Assembly: GCA_026545225.1 (NCBI GenBank)
Contig: CM048845.1
Coordinates: 122,743,033-122,807,032 of the forward strand
DNA from: Cornus controversa
Lineage: Eukaryota > Streptophyta > Magnoliopsida > Cornales > Cornaceae
Length of the DNA stretch: 64,000 bases
Direction: 5' to 3'
How positions within the stretch are numbered: position 1 is the first letter of the stretch; each line of letters starts with the position of its first letter. Positions 12,266 to 24,559 of the stretch are shown one piece after another. Under the pieces are notes generated by a model that was not told the DNA's origin, ran no database searches, and was given only the letters and a program-made list of their open reading frames with translations. The position numbers were made by a program, and so were the translations under genes.

Positions 12266-13561
12266 ATTTCTGTTTCTGTGTTTAGAGAATTGAGTTCTCA
12301 TACAGTTAAAAGGGCTTCTCATGAGGAGGATAGTTCCCACTGCCAAGTGACCCATTATGGGGGAGGTGGGTCGAGGAATACAAGCCCAATAGGCCGAACA
12401 GGTTCAAGGAATACTAGTCCTTCTAGGCAGAAGGTGATTAAGACCAAGCCACGGGGTTTAGATGAGGAGACGATTGCTACATTTGGTAAAACCACTCTCC
12501 CGGATGTTCAAATGGAAGATAATATATGGGCAATGTTGCCTGAGGATTTGTTGAATGAAATCTTACTCAGGGTTCCTCCATTCATGATTTTTCGGCTCCG
12601 ATCTGTTTGTAAAAGATGGAATTCAATTTTGCAGGATAACAGTTTTCTTAAATTCCATTCACAAGTGCCATCTCATGGCCCATGTCTTCTCACATTTTGG
12701 AGGAATCCACAGACCCTGCAATGCTCAGTATTTAGCTTGCCATTGAAACAGTGGTATAGGATTCCGTTCACATTTTTACCACAGTGGGCTTTATTGTTGG
12801 TTGGCTCTTCAGGGGGTCTTGTATGCTTCTCAGGACTCGATGGGTTGACTTTCAAAACTTTAGTTTGTAACCCCCTCACACAAACTTGGAGGACATTGCC
12901 TTGTATGCATTATAATCAGCAAAGACAGTTGATTATGGTTGTTGATCGGACTAACAGATCCTTTAAAGTTATAGCCACTGGTGATATTTATGGTGACAAG
13001 TCATTGCCAACTGAAGTATATGACTCAAAGCTTGACTGTTGGTCGCTTCACCAGACAATGCCTGCTGTTAATCTCTGCTCCTCAAAGATGGCATTTTGTG
13101 ACTCTAGGTTGTATCTAGAAACCCTTTCTCCACTTGGTTTGATGATGTATAGGCTGGACAAAGGATACTGGGAACATATCCCAGCTAAGTTTCCACGGTC
13201 TTTATTGGATGGGTATCTGGTTGCTGGCACTCAAAAACGTCTTTTTCTAGTTGGAAGGATAGGTCTTTACAGTACTCTTCAGAGTATGAGAATTTGGGAA
13301 TTGGATCATGCAAAGATTGTCTGGGTTGAGATCAGTAGGATGCCACCAAGGTACTTTCGTGCTCTTTTGAGGTTATCTGCAGATAGATTCGAGTGCTTCG
13401 GACAGGATAATTTGATTTGCTTTACGTCTTGGACCCAAGGGAAGGTCCTTCTTTATGATGTGGATAAAAAGGTTTGGTCTTGGATTGCTGGCTGTGCTTT
13501 TCAGTCATACAACTGCCAGATCTGTTTCTATGAGCCAAGATTTGATGCATCGATCTTTTAA
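12248..13561 (+). CDS. F-box/kelch-type protein (At5g15710-like)
   Basis: One uninterrupted exon encodes 437 residues. The start is the ATG at 12248; the frame upstream only continues through TTG codons. Residues 1-90 are polar and low-complexity, with two RNTSP motifs. The F-box follows at about residues 94-140, seen as [15 protein letters not shown] and then [13 protein letters not shown]. The rest is a kelch/galactose-oxidase-like region with motifs such as [24 protein letters not shown] and [21 protein letters not shown]-box proteins are substrate receptors of SCF ubiquitin ligases; the target of this one is unknown. From memory it matches Arabidopsis At5g15710 almost along its whole length, a gene that lies close to CRLK2 there as it does here. 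A leader intron is possible (donor after 11722, acceptor near 12223). Confidence 0.95.
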   Translation: MAGIGEISVSVFRELSSHTVKRASHEEDSSHCQVTHYGGGGSRNTSPIGRTGSRNTSPSRQKVIKTKPRGLDEETIATFGKTTLPDVQMEDNIWAMLPEDLLNEILLRVPPFMIFRLRSVCKRWNSILQDNSFLKFHSQVPSHGPCLLTFWRNPQTLQCSVFSLPLKQWYRIPFTFLPQWALLLVGSSGGLVCFSGLDGLTFKTLVCNPLTQTWRTLPCMHYNQQRQLIMVVDRTNRSFKVIATGDIYGDKSLPTEVYDSKLDCWSLHQTMPAVNLCSSKMAFCDSRLYLETLSPLGLMMYRLDKGYWEHIPAKFPRSLLDGYLVAGTQKRLFLVGRIGLYSTLQSMRIWELDHAKIVWVEISRMPPRYFRALLRLSADRFECFGQDNLICFTSWTQGKVLLYDVDKKVWSWIAGCAFQSYNCQICFYEPRFDASIF

Positions 13562-14883
13562 GCAGGGAACCTGGTTTCATGGTTTCCATTTTTATTGTTG
13601 AAAGACTTCTGAGTGCATCTTTGTTTTTCTCTCAATCCCCCATCAACCCCTTTTACTTTCTATGCATCCATGAGCAAGATCCTTCAAGTTGGGCTGGTGT
13701 CGAGTTTCCTTCTTTCATCTGTAACCAGGGGTCTTTCCAGGACACATATTTGTTGTTCTATTTGTAATTGCTAAATTGTTGAAGGGCTGTCCTTGCTAAA
13801 GGAGTTACTACATGGATGATGACATTTGGGGAGTAACTGTAAGAAAAAAATTTTGTCCAACTCATGTACACGTTGAAATCGTTTAGCACATGCAAGCTCT
13901 CTTCCTGAAATGTTTGCTACTTTTCTTACTTGTATATTACCCTGATGAATCATTTATATATTGTTAGGTCATTTTCATACACTGTATTTATGTTTTTTTC
14001 CAGAAATTAATTGTATGTATGTTGCTTGAATCTGATCTGCATTTTTTTTCCTGGTGATCTGTTTTTCTTTTGTCTTATTTTACAACTATTGTTTGTCTGT
14101 AAGTGATGGTTGGCAATATTTTAGTCTTTCATTTGAGGTTGTTAAATTGCATGTTGATATGTACGCTCTCTTAATTTCTTTCATTTCCTGTAGTTGTGTT
14201 TCAATATTACCTGTTATTAGTATTAAGTTTTGTTCAATGGCTTGTGACATATGCTTGTATCATATTATATTTTTATTTTCTGCCAGTAACTCAGTAGCAA
14301 GTGATTCCACAGGTCTGCGAACTAGTTAATATCTTTTATAGGACATAAACAAAAGATGGTGGAACTAATCCAATAAAACTGGTTTTTTGTTTCCTGAAGT
14401 TCATTGTGTATGGTGGTTATCCAGATCAGATCCTTTAATTGTTTTTCCGAGCTCTTGATAGGAGTTCTTTTTTTCTTCTTCTCTCCCTCTCTCTCCCCCC
14501 TTCTCTTTTTCCTTTCCTTTTTTTCTTTCTTATATATATATTTTAATATATAGCCCTCGATTAGAAAGTTTGCTTAGATTACTCAAGGAAACAAAGCGAT
14601 ATTTTTGGTTAAAACTTCCTGGGTGTTTCATTCTCTACCTCTGGAAAAATGCCTTAGACTTTGCTTCCTATTCTTCATCTTCTTTTTTTTTTTTCCCATT
14701 TGAAAGATCTGGGTGTCATTTGGCGGTGTTTGTAGTGTTTTACTAGGAAACTTGCCTTTGACAAATACTGAAACTTGTACGGTGATTTTTCATCGTGTAA
14801 TTCTTTTTTTTTTTGGAAGTTTTTTTTCCCTGTAATTTGTAACTTGAGTTATGGTGTGCTTAAAAGCCTATATAATCCAAGTC
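13562..14883 (+). other. 3' UTR of the F-box gene and downstream sequence
   Basis: T-rich sequence follows the stop codon. The 3' UTR probably ends in the first few hundred bases. Pyrimidine runs occur at 14470-14530. No further gene is supported. Confidence 0.5.
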
Positions 14884-14886
14884 TAA

Positions 14887-15291
14887 TGCTTTGTTTGATA
14901 CGAAGGATGGAGAAGTAGGTGGAAGGGAGAGTAGGAACCGAATGAAGCATCCTTAGAGAAGGAAAGGTGTCCTTGCCCCTTTTGTTTGGTTGAGTGAAAG
15001 GGAGTACAAGTAGGTGACACCTTCTATTGTTTGGTAAGAGGGAAGGGAAGGAGAGGTTTTATATTTTTCTACCATTATACCTTCATTGTATAATTGATGA
15101 ACGGTAATGATATCACTTTACATTCTATAAAATAGCTATCCTTCTCTTCCATCCAATTTTGGAGGAATGAAAAATGGTGGGCTAAGAAGAATGCCTCATC
15201 CGTCCATCCTTCCCTATCCTTAACTCCGCCTCGTACCAAACAACGGAGACTTGCTCCACCCCTCATCTCCTCCCTCCTACCAAACGCAATG
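14887..15291. mobile_element. MITE, 405 bp, PIF/Harbinger-like
   Basis: The left end TGCTTTGTTTGATACGAAGG pairs imperfectly with the reverse strand of the right end, CATTGCGTTTGGTAGGAGGG. Both share a GTTTGRTA core and purine-rich subterminal parts. TAA flanks both ends (14884-14886 and 15292-15294). The interior is G/A-rich on the left and C/T-rich on the right, consistent with a foldback. Confidence 0.65.
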
Positions 15292-15294
15292 TAA

Positions 15295-17478
15295 ATTTTC
15301 TGTTTTTGTAATTCTGGTTTTGTTTAGACCAAATTGAGATCCTGACATCATTTATAAAATCTGCTGTTACTCTCTTTATGAGCTATCTTCTGGAGAGCTT
15401 GCCTAAATTCTGGAAAAGTTGCCATGGTGTATTACTGATTAGCTCTGAATTGTGTAGGAGCTTGCTTTGACAATACTTGGAGCTTATGATCATTGTTCCT
15501 AAAAGTAATTTGTTTGAGGAATTGTTTTGAAATATATAGCTAGGCATCTATAATTCCTTTCTTGGAATTAAGTCCTAATTTGAAAGGACTGAATTCATTC
15601 GATTTACCAGTTTTCTTTGAAAGAGGTACTTTTGAATAAATTAAGCTGAAGTGTCTTGCTTAAGACATAAAATTAGCTTGCCAGCCTTTGTTTGAAAGTC
15701 GAGCTTGAGAGTGTTATCTCCTGTATGTTGACATAGAACTACCTACTCTTCTTCTTGCCAGTTCCTCTTCTTTTATCTGAAACTAAAAATGAAATTTCAT
15801 TCTTCAAGTTTCAAATGGTGAAGTTTTCTGTACATTATAGGTGTTCACAGTACAAATTTGAACTACTGACTTCTTAGACCTTCTTAGGATTAACCAAAGT
15901 ATAAAGTACCTAAAAGTGGTGGTTTGATTAGCATGGAATTTTTTATTCATTGTTGTGCCAGTTTGTAGATGTGATTGGTTAGCATCTAGTTGTGGACTCA
16001 ACTCTCAGGAACGATTTTTTATTTTTTTTGGTGACTAACAAAAAAAAGGTGTCATTGACTGCTTGTGCTGGATAGGAATCCCAGAAGACCTACTGATTTC
16101 TGCTGACACATGGTTGATGCAAGGGAAGGCAAGTGAAATACTCTCTATGCCTCCCATCACCGCTGCAGGCTGAAGTCCCTTCCGTACCTCCAATTATAAG
16201 AGAGGGCTCTGTTTGCTTCAATCAATGCCAGAAAATTATTCAGAAAGTAAATTCTACATTTTTAGCTCCTTAAAGGATTACAGAGTTTGTCGTAGGCAAC
16301 CAGGGTCCTATTTTGGCTTTAATGTTGCTACTAGCGCAACTCTTAAATAACTTCTCTGCACAGGTATGTAATGCAGGAATACACGTGGGAAGATTAATGA
16401 CCATTCTTAGCTGTTTTTCACAGTTATAAAGTGGTTGCTTGTCATTGTTAACTGTTAAGAACATTTTACTATCATTTGATGAGTAATAACCATATGCTGC
16501 CAGTCAGTTAGTGAAAAGTAACAAATTTTAGCGGCTGTTATGACTGGTGTAATAAATAACACTGGCTCTAAATGCCACATCCTGACTTAAAGACATTGAG
16601 ACCGTTAGGACTATGATAAAGAATTGTGATTGGTACATGCCATATCATAGAAGAGATTATATATGTTTTGACAGGCAAAGCAAGACCCTGGAGGCTGGCA
16701 TTGAGAATGTTGGTGAAATGGTGAGCTTAATGTGACAGTTGTTGAATAAAGCAACCAAGTTGTTGATATGCATGACACAACTGTTGCTACCTGCCATGGC
16801 TAGTTGACTTGGTATGCATGATGGTGGCTAGCTTCAAACAGCACAATGTTCACTGCACCTAATCTTTTCAAACCACTACAAGAAGGAAGCTTCTTGTAAG
16901 CACTTCTTGAAGTCTCTGAGTTAGTCAATTCCTCTTCCACTTGTTTCTCTTCTTCTAAGATGGTTTTAATGGTTCTTATAAAAAATTGATGGTGTTTCTG
17001 CTATATTCTTCTTGTGAATTTTTTATGTTTGATATTTGTTTGCTTGTAAATCCATAGGTAATCTGGTAGAGGTTGGCTGGTGTAGGTTTGATGAACAAAA
17101 AGCTCCTCCAGAATCTTCCCTGCTCATAAAGAGGTGATATTAACTTGATGTTATTGAGTCCTGAAAAAACAAAGACTAGCAAATTGAGTTCGAAAATATT
17201 GCAGTAAGTTTGTAAGTATCTTCATTCTGTAGAAGTGTCGAGGTACGAGGATACAATACAAGTATACAACCTCAACTCATCAAAACAAAGCCTTTTCTCA
17301 AAAGAATACAAATTAGTTTACATAAATATACACACACATGCACACAGAGATATTATATATAAACACATGTTAGATGAATAGGCTTCAGGAGGTAGTGGAG
17401 GAAATTTAATGGAATACTTTGGCTAAAAACTGCAGGCCATGCCTTTCCAGTTTCCATACTCTTCAAAGGGTTTACTTT
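15295..17478. other. Intergenic, no recognised gene
   Basis: The base composition is less AT-biased than elsewhere and there are transcript-like stretches around 16050-16900, but no open frame with family similarity was found. A long 3' extension or a non-coding transcript cannot be excluded. Confidence 0.4.
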
Positions 17479-17604
17479 TATGTTTTTTTTGGGAGCATCG
17501 AATCAATGCGTAGAATTTGGAATTGGAGGAAATTTAGTTCAAATTATAAACTAAATTTTCTCAAATTCCAAATCCAAGGTGCCGATTCGGTGCTCCCAAA
17601 CATA
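17479..17604. mobile_element. Short foldback MITE (126 bp hairpin)
   Basis: The left arm contains GGGAGCATCGAATC and GAATTTGGAATTGG, then AAATTTAGTT. The right arm carries the reverse complements (AACTAAATTT, CCAAATCC, GATTCGGTGCTCCC). The loop is about 9 bases and the arms are about 55 bases, so a transcript would fold into one long hairpin. Confidence 0.75.
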
Positions 17605-17694
17605 GCCCGTCTTGAGGTGTAGTTTGTTTGGCTTTTCATTCCCCATCTATACTTTTTTTTTTTTTTTACATCCATTGACTACCTGATTTGTCAT

Positions 17695-17939
17695 GAGTTA
17701 TGGACTCTTCAAAAATAGGTGAAGCATCTATGTTAGACACACATTAGTGAGACATGAGCATGGAATATGTGTTAGACACTTTTGATTGGGTGGTTTGCAC
17801 CTAAAAAACATATTCAATATTTCAATTTTATTGTATTATTACTTCAAAATGAGTGAAATACCTATATCTGTACCCGACATACATAACCAAGATCATGTAA
17901 CATAATGCTAGTACATCACATACCCGAGTCCATTTAGCA
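17695..17939. mobile_element. Degenerate MITE related to the element at 59500
   Basis: The sequence parallels 59500-59844: ATGGACTCTTC near the left end, a GTGTTAGACACTTTTGATTGG core, and CCGAGTCCAT near the right end. The ends are eroded and no target duplication is evident. Confidence 0.45.
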
Positions 17940-18894
17940 TAATGGTGGCAGTACATCGTAACAGAGAGGTCTATCCATAAAACAATTTCAGTGCTCATCT
18001 CTGAAATGAAAACAGAAACAGACTTGGAGTATATTGGAAACGAGAAACAAGCTAATTTTGTTTCCGTTTGTTAGTACTTTTAAGTCACTGTAACTCAATT
18101 GCTCAAGTCATCGGTGCTGTTAAGCACACTTGAAACATAAGAATCAAATGAACTACATTTTGAAAGAAAAACACACACAAACTAAAAATTGGTACTTTTG
18201 TAAAAAAGAAAAAAATTATTAGCATTCCAGTGGAATAGTGACAAAATTGCCAAAGTTGGTATTTCCTTCAATGAAGTGGCCGAACTTATATATGATTGAT
18301 TAACGGACACGACATTTTATTAGTAGTCAACTTTTCAATTGAGTTCGTAGTTGTCCACGGACCCAATAAATAGAAATTTTCTCTTGGAACTTGGAAGGTA
18401 TTTTCGTCGTTAAAAAATGTTTTCCAAAGCAAAAAGTGCTATCAAGGTGGAATCTTTTCTTGTGTATGACTTCTTGATCAGATCACATGTCCGAAGTTAA
18501 GTATGATTAAATTGATGATATTAGGGTGACGAAGATATATATTAGGGTAATTTATACTTTATACTCTATGTGGTTTGCAAAATTTCACCTACACGCGTTG
18601 CTTTATTAACTAATGAACACTTTGACTTTATCCATCTCAGAGATCGAAAAATCTTTTTGCTTACATCATAAAAAAAAAAAGAGAAGAAAAACCGTGTTTT
18701 TATACTTAAATTGCCTTGAACATTTTCTCCTTCAAATGAATCAATCTTGTACTACTCTCTAACTACCAATTATATTGAAATTTTTATCAATTATATTGGA
18801 GATAATATTAATCATAAAATCAAGATAAGATGAATTAAATAGAGGGTACCCTCTTACCCTCTTAAGATGAACATTTTCTCCTTCAAATGATCAG

Positions 18895-19200
18895 ACGGTT
18901 TGCATAAAGTGAGTGTCGTAGAAATGCGAATGTTGAGATGGATGTGCGAAAAGACTAGAAAGGATAAAATTAGAAATAAACACATTCAGGTGATGGTTGG
19001 TGTAGTACCAATTGGAGATAAAGTGAGAGTAATAGTTTGGACATGTGTAAAGAAGACCTTTAACTGCGTCAGTCAGAAAAAGGAGAAGAGGAAGACCAAA
19101 ACTAACATGGATAAAAGTAGTAAAGAAAGATATGATAGCACGTAGATTAATTGTGGAGATGACAGTGAAATGGAAACATCAAATTCATGTAATCAACCCC
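18895..19200 (+). mobile_element. RTE-type LINE 3' fragment
   Basis: The frame at 18900-19145 reads VEMRMLRWMCEKTRKDKIRN, the conserved tail of plant RTE-clade reverse transcriptase ORFs. It is followed by VGVVPIGDKVR and a basic RKTK region. The frame decays after that, so only the very 3' end of the ORF remains. Confidence 0.8.
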
Positions 19201-19232
19201 AAGTAATTGAGAAAAGGCTTAGTTGTTATTGT

Positions 19233-20605
19233 TGAGAAGGGTTAAATTCGAAGCTAAATTTTTCGCCTGTAATGGCACTTGGGGCCACCAAGTCTCAGCC
19301 AACACACTGTATAAAGAAATTAGGGCACACAGAGTTACGAGACAAGGTCCCAACCTTTCACTTTTATTAAACTCAAAAGCTTGTACAAAGGATTTCGGGC
19401 TAGGCTCAGGCACCCACTCATAGTGTATCTCTATATCCCCTTCTCAGCCACAGCCATGCAGTTTATATAGGCTACAATCAAAACTGCCTATCAAAACTGC
19501 CCTCACCCAACTGCCCATGATCTGCACTAAGGTGGTTACAGCCCAACCACATAGGCACTCAGCCAATCATGAAGCAACAGATGCCCTAGGCAGTTTCCTC
19601 CCACAACTGCCTAGTATACATATATCTATACATATATGTTGCAGTTGACATCCCCAACTGCTGGGCAGCCAACGAATGGAGGACAAGCACTCCTATATGC
19701 AGTTTATACCCCAAACTGCTAGGGTTGGGTTCCAATCCGAATTTGCCACGTAGGTCTCTGCAGTTGCCAGCCTTCAACTGCTAGAGTAGTGCACACATAA
19801 CCGTCAACAACTGCTACAAGCCACCACTTCGTCAAGCAACTGCCACAAGCTATATCCTTGACTGCCATGCACATTGTCACACACAATCACTTGCCACAAG
19901 CCAACTGCCCATTGCTTGCAACCGCCCACACCTGTCCACCTTTGAATGGATAATGTGGCTTCATCAATTAGTGTGCATCACAGACCATGCACGTCATTAG
20001 CATCTGAGGAAAGCCATCGACCGGGCTCACTAGCTTGCCCAACTAGTAAGTGTGGGTGCCATGGCTCAAGCCATGCCCCAAAGTCATGCACCACCAACCT
20101 TGTCTAGCCCACGTGTTATGTTGCCCTTGCCCAAGCAATGTGTGCCCATGTGCTGCCACCACCAGCCATGGTGCACTGATAATCCGAAAACCCACCACCG
20201 TGCTCAAGGGTCCGTGCGCGTGCCGTGCGCGTGCTAGGGTTGCCAAGCCCTTGCACAAGGCGTGGGGCATGTCCATGGCAAGCCCACCCTTGGCTTGGGG
20301 GGGAAATTCTTTCGAGCATCCATACCCCCCTATATATGCAAAAGTAACTTTCACGGATCTGCTAGGAAGAGACATAATATATGTCTGAGGAGTCATAATG
20401 ATAATTTCCAAAAATCCCAAATATTTCAAATTACCAAAATACCCTTCCAACAGAACTTGCATATAATTACAAAACTGCCACTGAGGCTAAATCTGCCAAT
20501 CCTTAGCCATGCAAGGGCATGGCATGCACCAGCCAGCCCATGCCTTGCTCTGGGACACTGTCATGCGCGCGCGGGTGCACAGTTTTCCCTTATTTTCCAA
20601 TAGTA

Positions 20606-20610
<5 letters not shown>
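19233..20610 (-). mobile_element. Probable solo LTR in minus orientation (1.38 kb, GC-rich)
   Basis: The block begins TGAGA and ends TCTCA, the short inverted ends expected of an LTR. Read on the minus strand it has a TATA-like CCTATATAAAC near 19470 and an AATAAA signal at 19363-19368, spaced as in a U3-R-U5 layout. It is clearly richer in GC than its surroundings, with many AACTGCC and TGCCCATG-type words. No matching 5 bp target duplication was seen. The open frames inside (20043-20462 and others) show no family motifs and are treated as chance. Confidence 0.4.

Positions 20611-20640
<30 letters not shown>
20611..20640. repeat. (TA)n microsatellite
   Basis: Pure TA dinucleotides next to the right end of the LTR candidate. 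Confidence 0.9.
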
Positions 20641-20641
<1 letters not shown>

Positions 20642-21640
20642 CGACTTTGCATCATTTTAAAGCATCTCTCCATCTCTTCTGAAACTCTCCCTCTCCGACA
20701 GTCATATCTGTCTTGAACTTGCTGCATCTGGATTTGAGATGGTAGACTTGGAATCAATCTGGCTAGCAGGGGCTCTGTTTTCCCTAATTGCAGCATGGAT
20801 TGGATTTTGATAAATTGCATGTTTTGAGAGAGAAGTTTCAGATGCAATGCTACTCTCACTGAGAACAAAAGTCAAATCAAAAGACATACTAGACCAAGAG
20901 TATCATGCAAAATTCAAAACAACTTCAACCTAATTTCAAAGAAAATCCTCCTCTTTACCACGAAACATAGCAACAAAAAATTTACTTTATTCAACTAATA
21001 CCCATCAGGTAAACAAAAATAGCTTGTTAACTAATTAATTGTTAGGCCATTAGTACACGGTACACAATAATACAATGCCTACATCTACCCTCCCAACCAA
21101 CCTCACCTTGATCAATAACAGTAACCATAGTTGGGGGCAGAGGAGGTGGAGCAGACAACATAACCAACCCATCATGATCATGCTTTAGAACATTGGAAGC
21201 AATACCCATTTGTGAAGGATGTTCATTTAAGCCAACCGTCTGATCTTGCAACCTAGTTCCACCTTTGGCAAGTTTGACATTGAAGGAAAGGAAGATCTTG
21301 AGCCAAGTGATGAAGTAGTTTTCACCATTGGCAAATTGGACATGATTGAATGCACATTATGTGTCGTCTTCACAGTCTTGTGGTTAGGGTTTGTTGGTGT
21401 GACGAGTAATGAGTGTTTGGTATTCAAAGTTGTTGGTTAATGTGTGTTTGGTTGGTTAAGTGATATTTGAGTAAGTGTACAGTGTTTGGTAAAAAATATC
21501 ATATAATATAAAAGGTTAGTTTGGTCATTTTAATTTTTTTTGGCAGCCGAAAAGATTTGATAAGGAAGAAAATGTAATTTTGCAAAGGTAAAAATGTAAT
21601 AAAAGCAAATCGTAAAAGGTGTAAAGTGTAAATTTCCCTA

Positions 21641-23393
21641 TATATTATGTCGGTGACACACGTGACAACGTCCTTAGAAGGAAAGCAAACTTACATTTCT
21701 AACAAAATTGTACATCAAATTCCCGCACAGCAACAGCCTCTTCATTGACAATACATCCATCTATATTACATTTAAGTTTGTGTAATAAGATAAAAAAGTC
21801 AATTTAATAATAAAAAATTATTAAAAAATTAATTATGTAGGTCAAAATGTCTTTTCATATTTACAATTCAAAATAATTTTATCTAACGATCATGATTAAG
21901 GATGCATAATAGTGTCGTAGGCACAAATATACAATAGTTTATATTAAATATAAGCTTGGTATAATAAGACAATTTAATTTAACGATCAAAATGACTAAAA
22001 AATCAATTATGTGGAGCAGAATGTCTTTATCTATTTACTGTTCAAAATGTCTTTATCAATGATAGTGTCGTATGTACGGACATATCCTAGTGTGTGTATA
22101 TATATATATATATATATAATCAATATTGTGGATTAGGCTAGAGGTATAAGATAATGTACATGTGGGTAGGCATTTATTGAATACTATCAATATACACGAC
22201 TAATAAATCCATATCGATCCCAGCCCCAGCCACAGCCCAATACCTACTACAACCAATTTACACAACTCTTTGTGCCAAAACGACAGTGCATTTGGTTTAG
22301 CAAATAGCTAGTGGAGGGGTTAGGCAGCGAATTATAGGACACTTCCAATATCTTGCAATTGGGGCAAGTGAAGTCCCATATGGTCCGGGTAATGAATTTA
22401 GGCAGTCTGCTCAAAAAGCGCTTTATCATGGTAGGAAGTGTTTTTGCGTTCCATAAAATTATTATAGTGCTCTAAATTTTATTTTATTTTAGAAAAATGA
22501 CGGTGTTGTCTTTTATTCTAAAATAAAAGTCTATTGTGAAGTTATTCATATACCTCTCTTCAACCCCCATCTTCTATCATTTTATCATTTACTCTAAAAA
22601 CACACGGAATATACTATGTACATCAATGAAATAATAATAAAACTTAGAATCGAAATGTTTGAAACAACAAATGAATACTATATTCTCAATATTTGATTCA
22701 AAAAGGTAGAGCAATTAAACAATTACAAAATAGATTTGATTGTAAATAGAAAAAAAAAAATGATTCAAGCTAGTCCATAATCCATATGTACCTCCAATGC
22801 TTTGTTGCACTGAAGAAAAAATTAGACAATTTTTTCACTAACAGTAAGTTTTTCACTAACAAGAGATTTATGTTCTAGTATTTCAAAAAATTATGAAAGA
22901 TTGTTATTAATCTTTATTCACAGACAAAGATGGAGTTTGAGAATGTTATTAATTTTCTGAAAACTTGTGTAATAACTGACATCTTTTGATTGGTTTTTCA
23001 TGAATGTAAAATACAAAAAATGAAGAAATTTTATTTCACGGCTCAGATGATAGATTAGGTTGAAGAAAAAAATAGATAACCTTCACAAATCCTAATAACC
23101 ATTTGGATGGTACACTCATCATTTTATTTTATAGAAACATGAATTGGATCGCAATAGGTGTTTTGTGGAGCGCCAATAACACCACCCTAATATTTTCTAT
23201 GATATTAAAGCTTAGAATTAGGTGTTCTCCTAATCTTGAGAAATTATTAGATGGTCTTGGACCATTGATATTTGGTGGAACATTACTTTTGATTGGATTG
23301 GATCATCAAATTACTAACTCCCTTGCCCTTCTCTCTTGTGCAGAGTGGTTCTATGCTAGACCTTCTGAACATTGTTTTAATAATGTCTATATA
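21641..23393. other. Intergenic, no recognised gene
   Basis: AT-rich DNA with a TA microsatellite near 22097-22117. An open frame at 23103-23399 has no recognisable motif. Confidence 0.4.
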
Positions 23394-24350
23394 TGTTAGC
23401 TATTAGATGGGTTTGCTTTGACCTGTCATGACAATGCAATCTATGCGTATGTTGGTTGTTAGGGGGACTTAGAGGGCTGAGAATGGTTCTAGAGAAGGGG
23501 TGTGCAGGGGCATATGAGAGTGTCACTTTATAGTTAGGCAAGACAACTCAAGTGAGTTTAGGGAGCTTGTCACTAGTCTGAAACTTGACTATGAAGGGAG
23601 TTGGCTATCCCTGCAGAAACTGGTCAGGAACTAGAGCTGTTCTCCAGAAGAGATCAAAGTAGGTCGAAATCAGTCAGCATGTGATCTATGACAAGGCAGG
23701 ACGTGTGAGGCTGAGCCTTGGCGCAGGGCACAATCACCCCAGGGTTGCCGTGCGCGCAAAAATCTAGGCCCATGACAAGTGGTATTAGAGCTTTGATGTT
23801 AAGCAAGCGCGCAAGAGGAGTGCTGAACAAAAGCATAGGGGTGCGCCTATTGTCGATCCAGGCGGGGCAAAGATTTCAAAGCACAAGGGTGCTATCCCCA
23901 AGAAGCACAATGCATTCCACAAAACAACGCGTTATGGTGATGTGGTACCATCTCTATTGGGCGAGTGCATGAAATGAGTTGCATAAGGAAGCGATGTGGG
24001 CTCGCACCAAGCTTCTGAGTGAGTAGAAGTTCTTGATTACTCGGGATGCCGTAGGGGTGGCATGACATCGAATTGCGTCTGAGAGGAATGGACGTCCCTT
24101 TGGGCCAGAGTGGAGGTGAGCATACAAAAATCGAGAGAGAGGGACTTTGGAAGTTTTTGAGGGAGTTGGGATGCTATTGCACTGTTGCGACGAGGGCGTC
24201 GCAGGATTGAGTGGCGGGAGAATGTTAGACGGATTTGTTTCGATCTATCATTACAACGCAGTCTATGCACATGTTGGCTGTCAGGGTGGTTCCAGAGAAG
24301 AGGCGTGCAGGGGCTTATGAGGATTATGACACGTCATTTGCCAGGGTTAA
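23394..24350 (+). mobile_element. TRIM-like LTR retroelement, partly degraded
   Basis: A candidate left LTR (23394-23777) starts TGTTAG and ends CATGACA. Two bases later comes TGGTATTAGAGC (23780-23791), one base from the initiator-Met tRNA primer site TGGTATCAGAGC. A second copy of the LTR start begins at 24223 (TGTTAGACGGATTTG), preceded by a purine-rich GTGGCGGGAGAA. The two LTR copies align through CAATCTATGCGTATGTTGG / CAGTCTATGCACATGTTGG and GTGCAGGGGCWTATGAG, then diverge near 24330. The internal part is only about 445 bp and has no gag-pol, which suggests a TRIM or an internally deleted element. Confidence 0.6.
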
Positions 24351-24559
24351 AAATGTCCTCAACGTGCAAAACAAGCAGCCCAAGTCCCACTCAGAATGGC
24401 TACTGGACAAGAACTGGTTGGGTTCAACCACAAAACATGGGGGTGGTTAGGTTCAACCGTTCAAGTATTCATCAATCCGGTGGTTGGACACAATCTAATT
24501 CTCCCAAGCATATATTGAGGGGTGAGAAGAGAAAATTGGTGGTCAAACCAGGTAATGAT

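Larger units (their letters stand above)
18543..21640. mobile_element. Possible MULE-like TIR element (3.1 kb) containing other repeats
   Basis: The left end TAGGGTAATTTATACTTTAT pairs with the reverse strand of the right end, TAGGGAAATTTACACTTTAC, and the match runs on to a shared GATTTGC/GGTTTGC. No perfect 9 bp duplication was found. The span encloses a LINE end, the GC-rich LTR candidate and gene-like debris at 21050-21440, so later insertions would explain the length. Chance pairing of two separate family members is the main alternative. Confidence 0.35.

Noticed and set aside
20043-20462. 139-codon open frame on the minus strand and overlapping plus-strand frames
   Set aside because: They lie in a GC-rich repeat with few stop codons in any frame and show no family motif.
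21042-21440. Overlapping frames on both strands that look partly coding
   Set aside because: No domain, no start with context and no splice sites were found; possibly debris of a captured gene.
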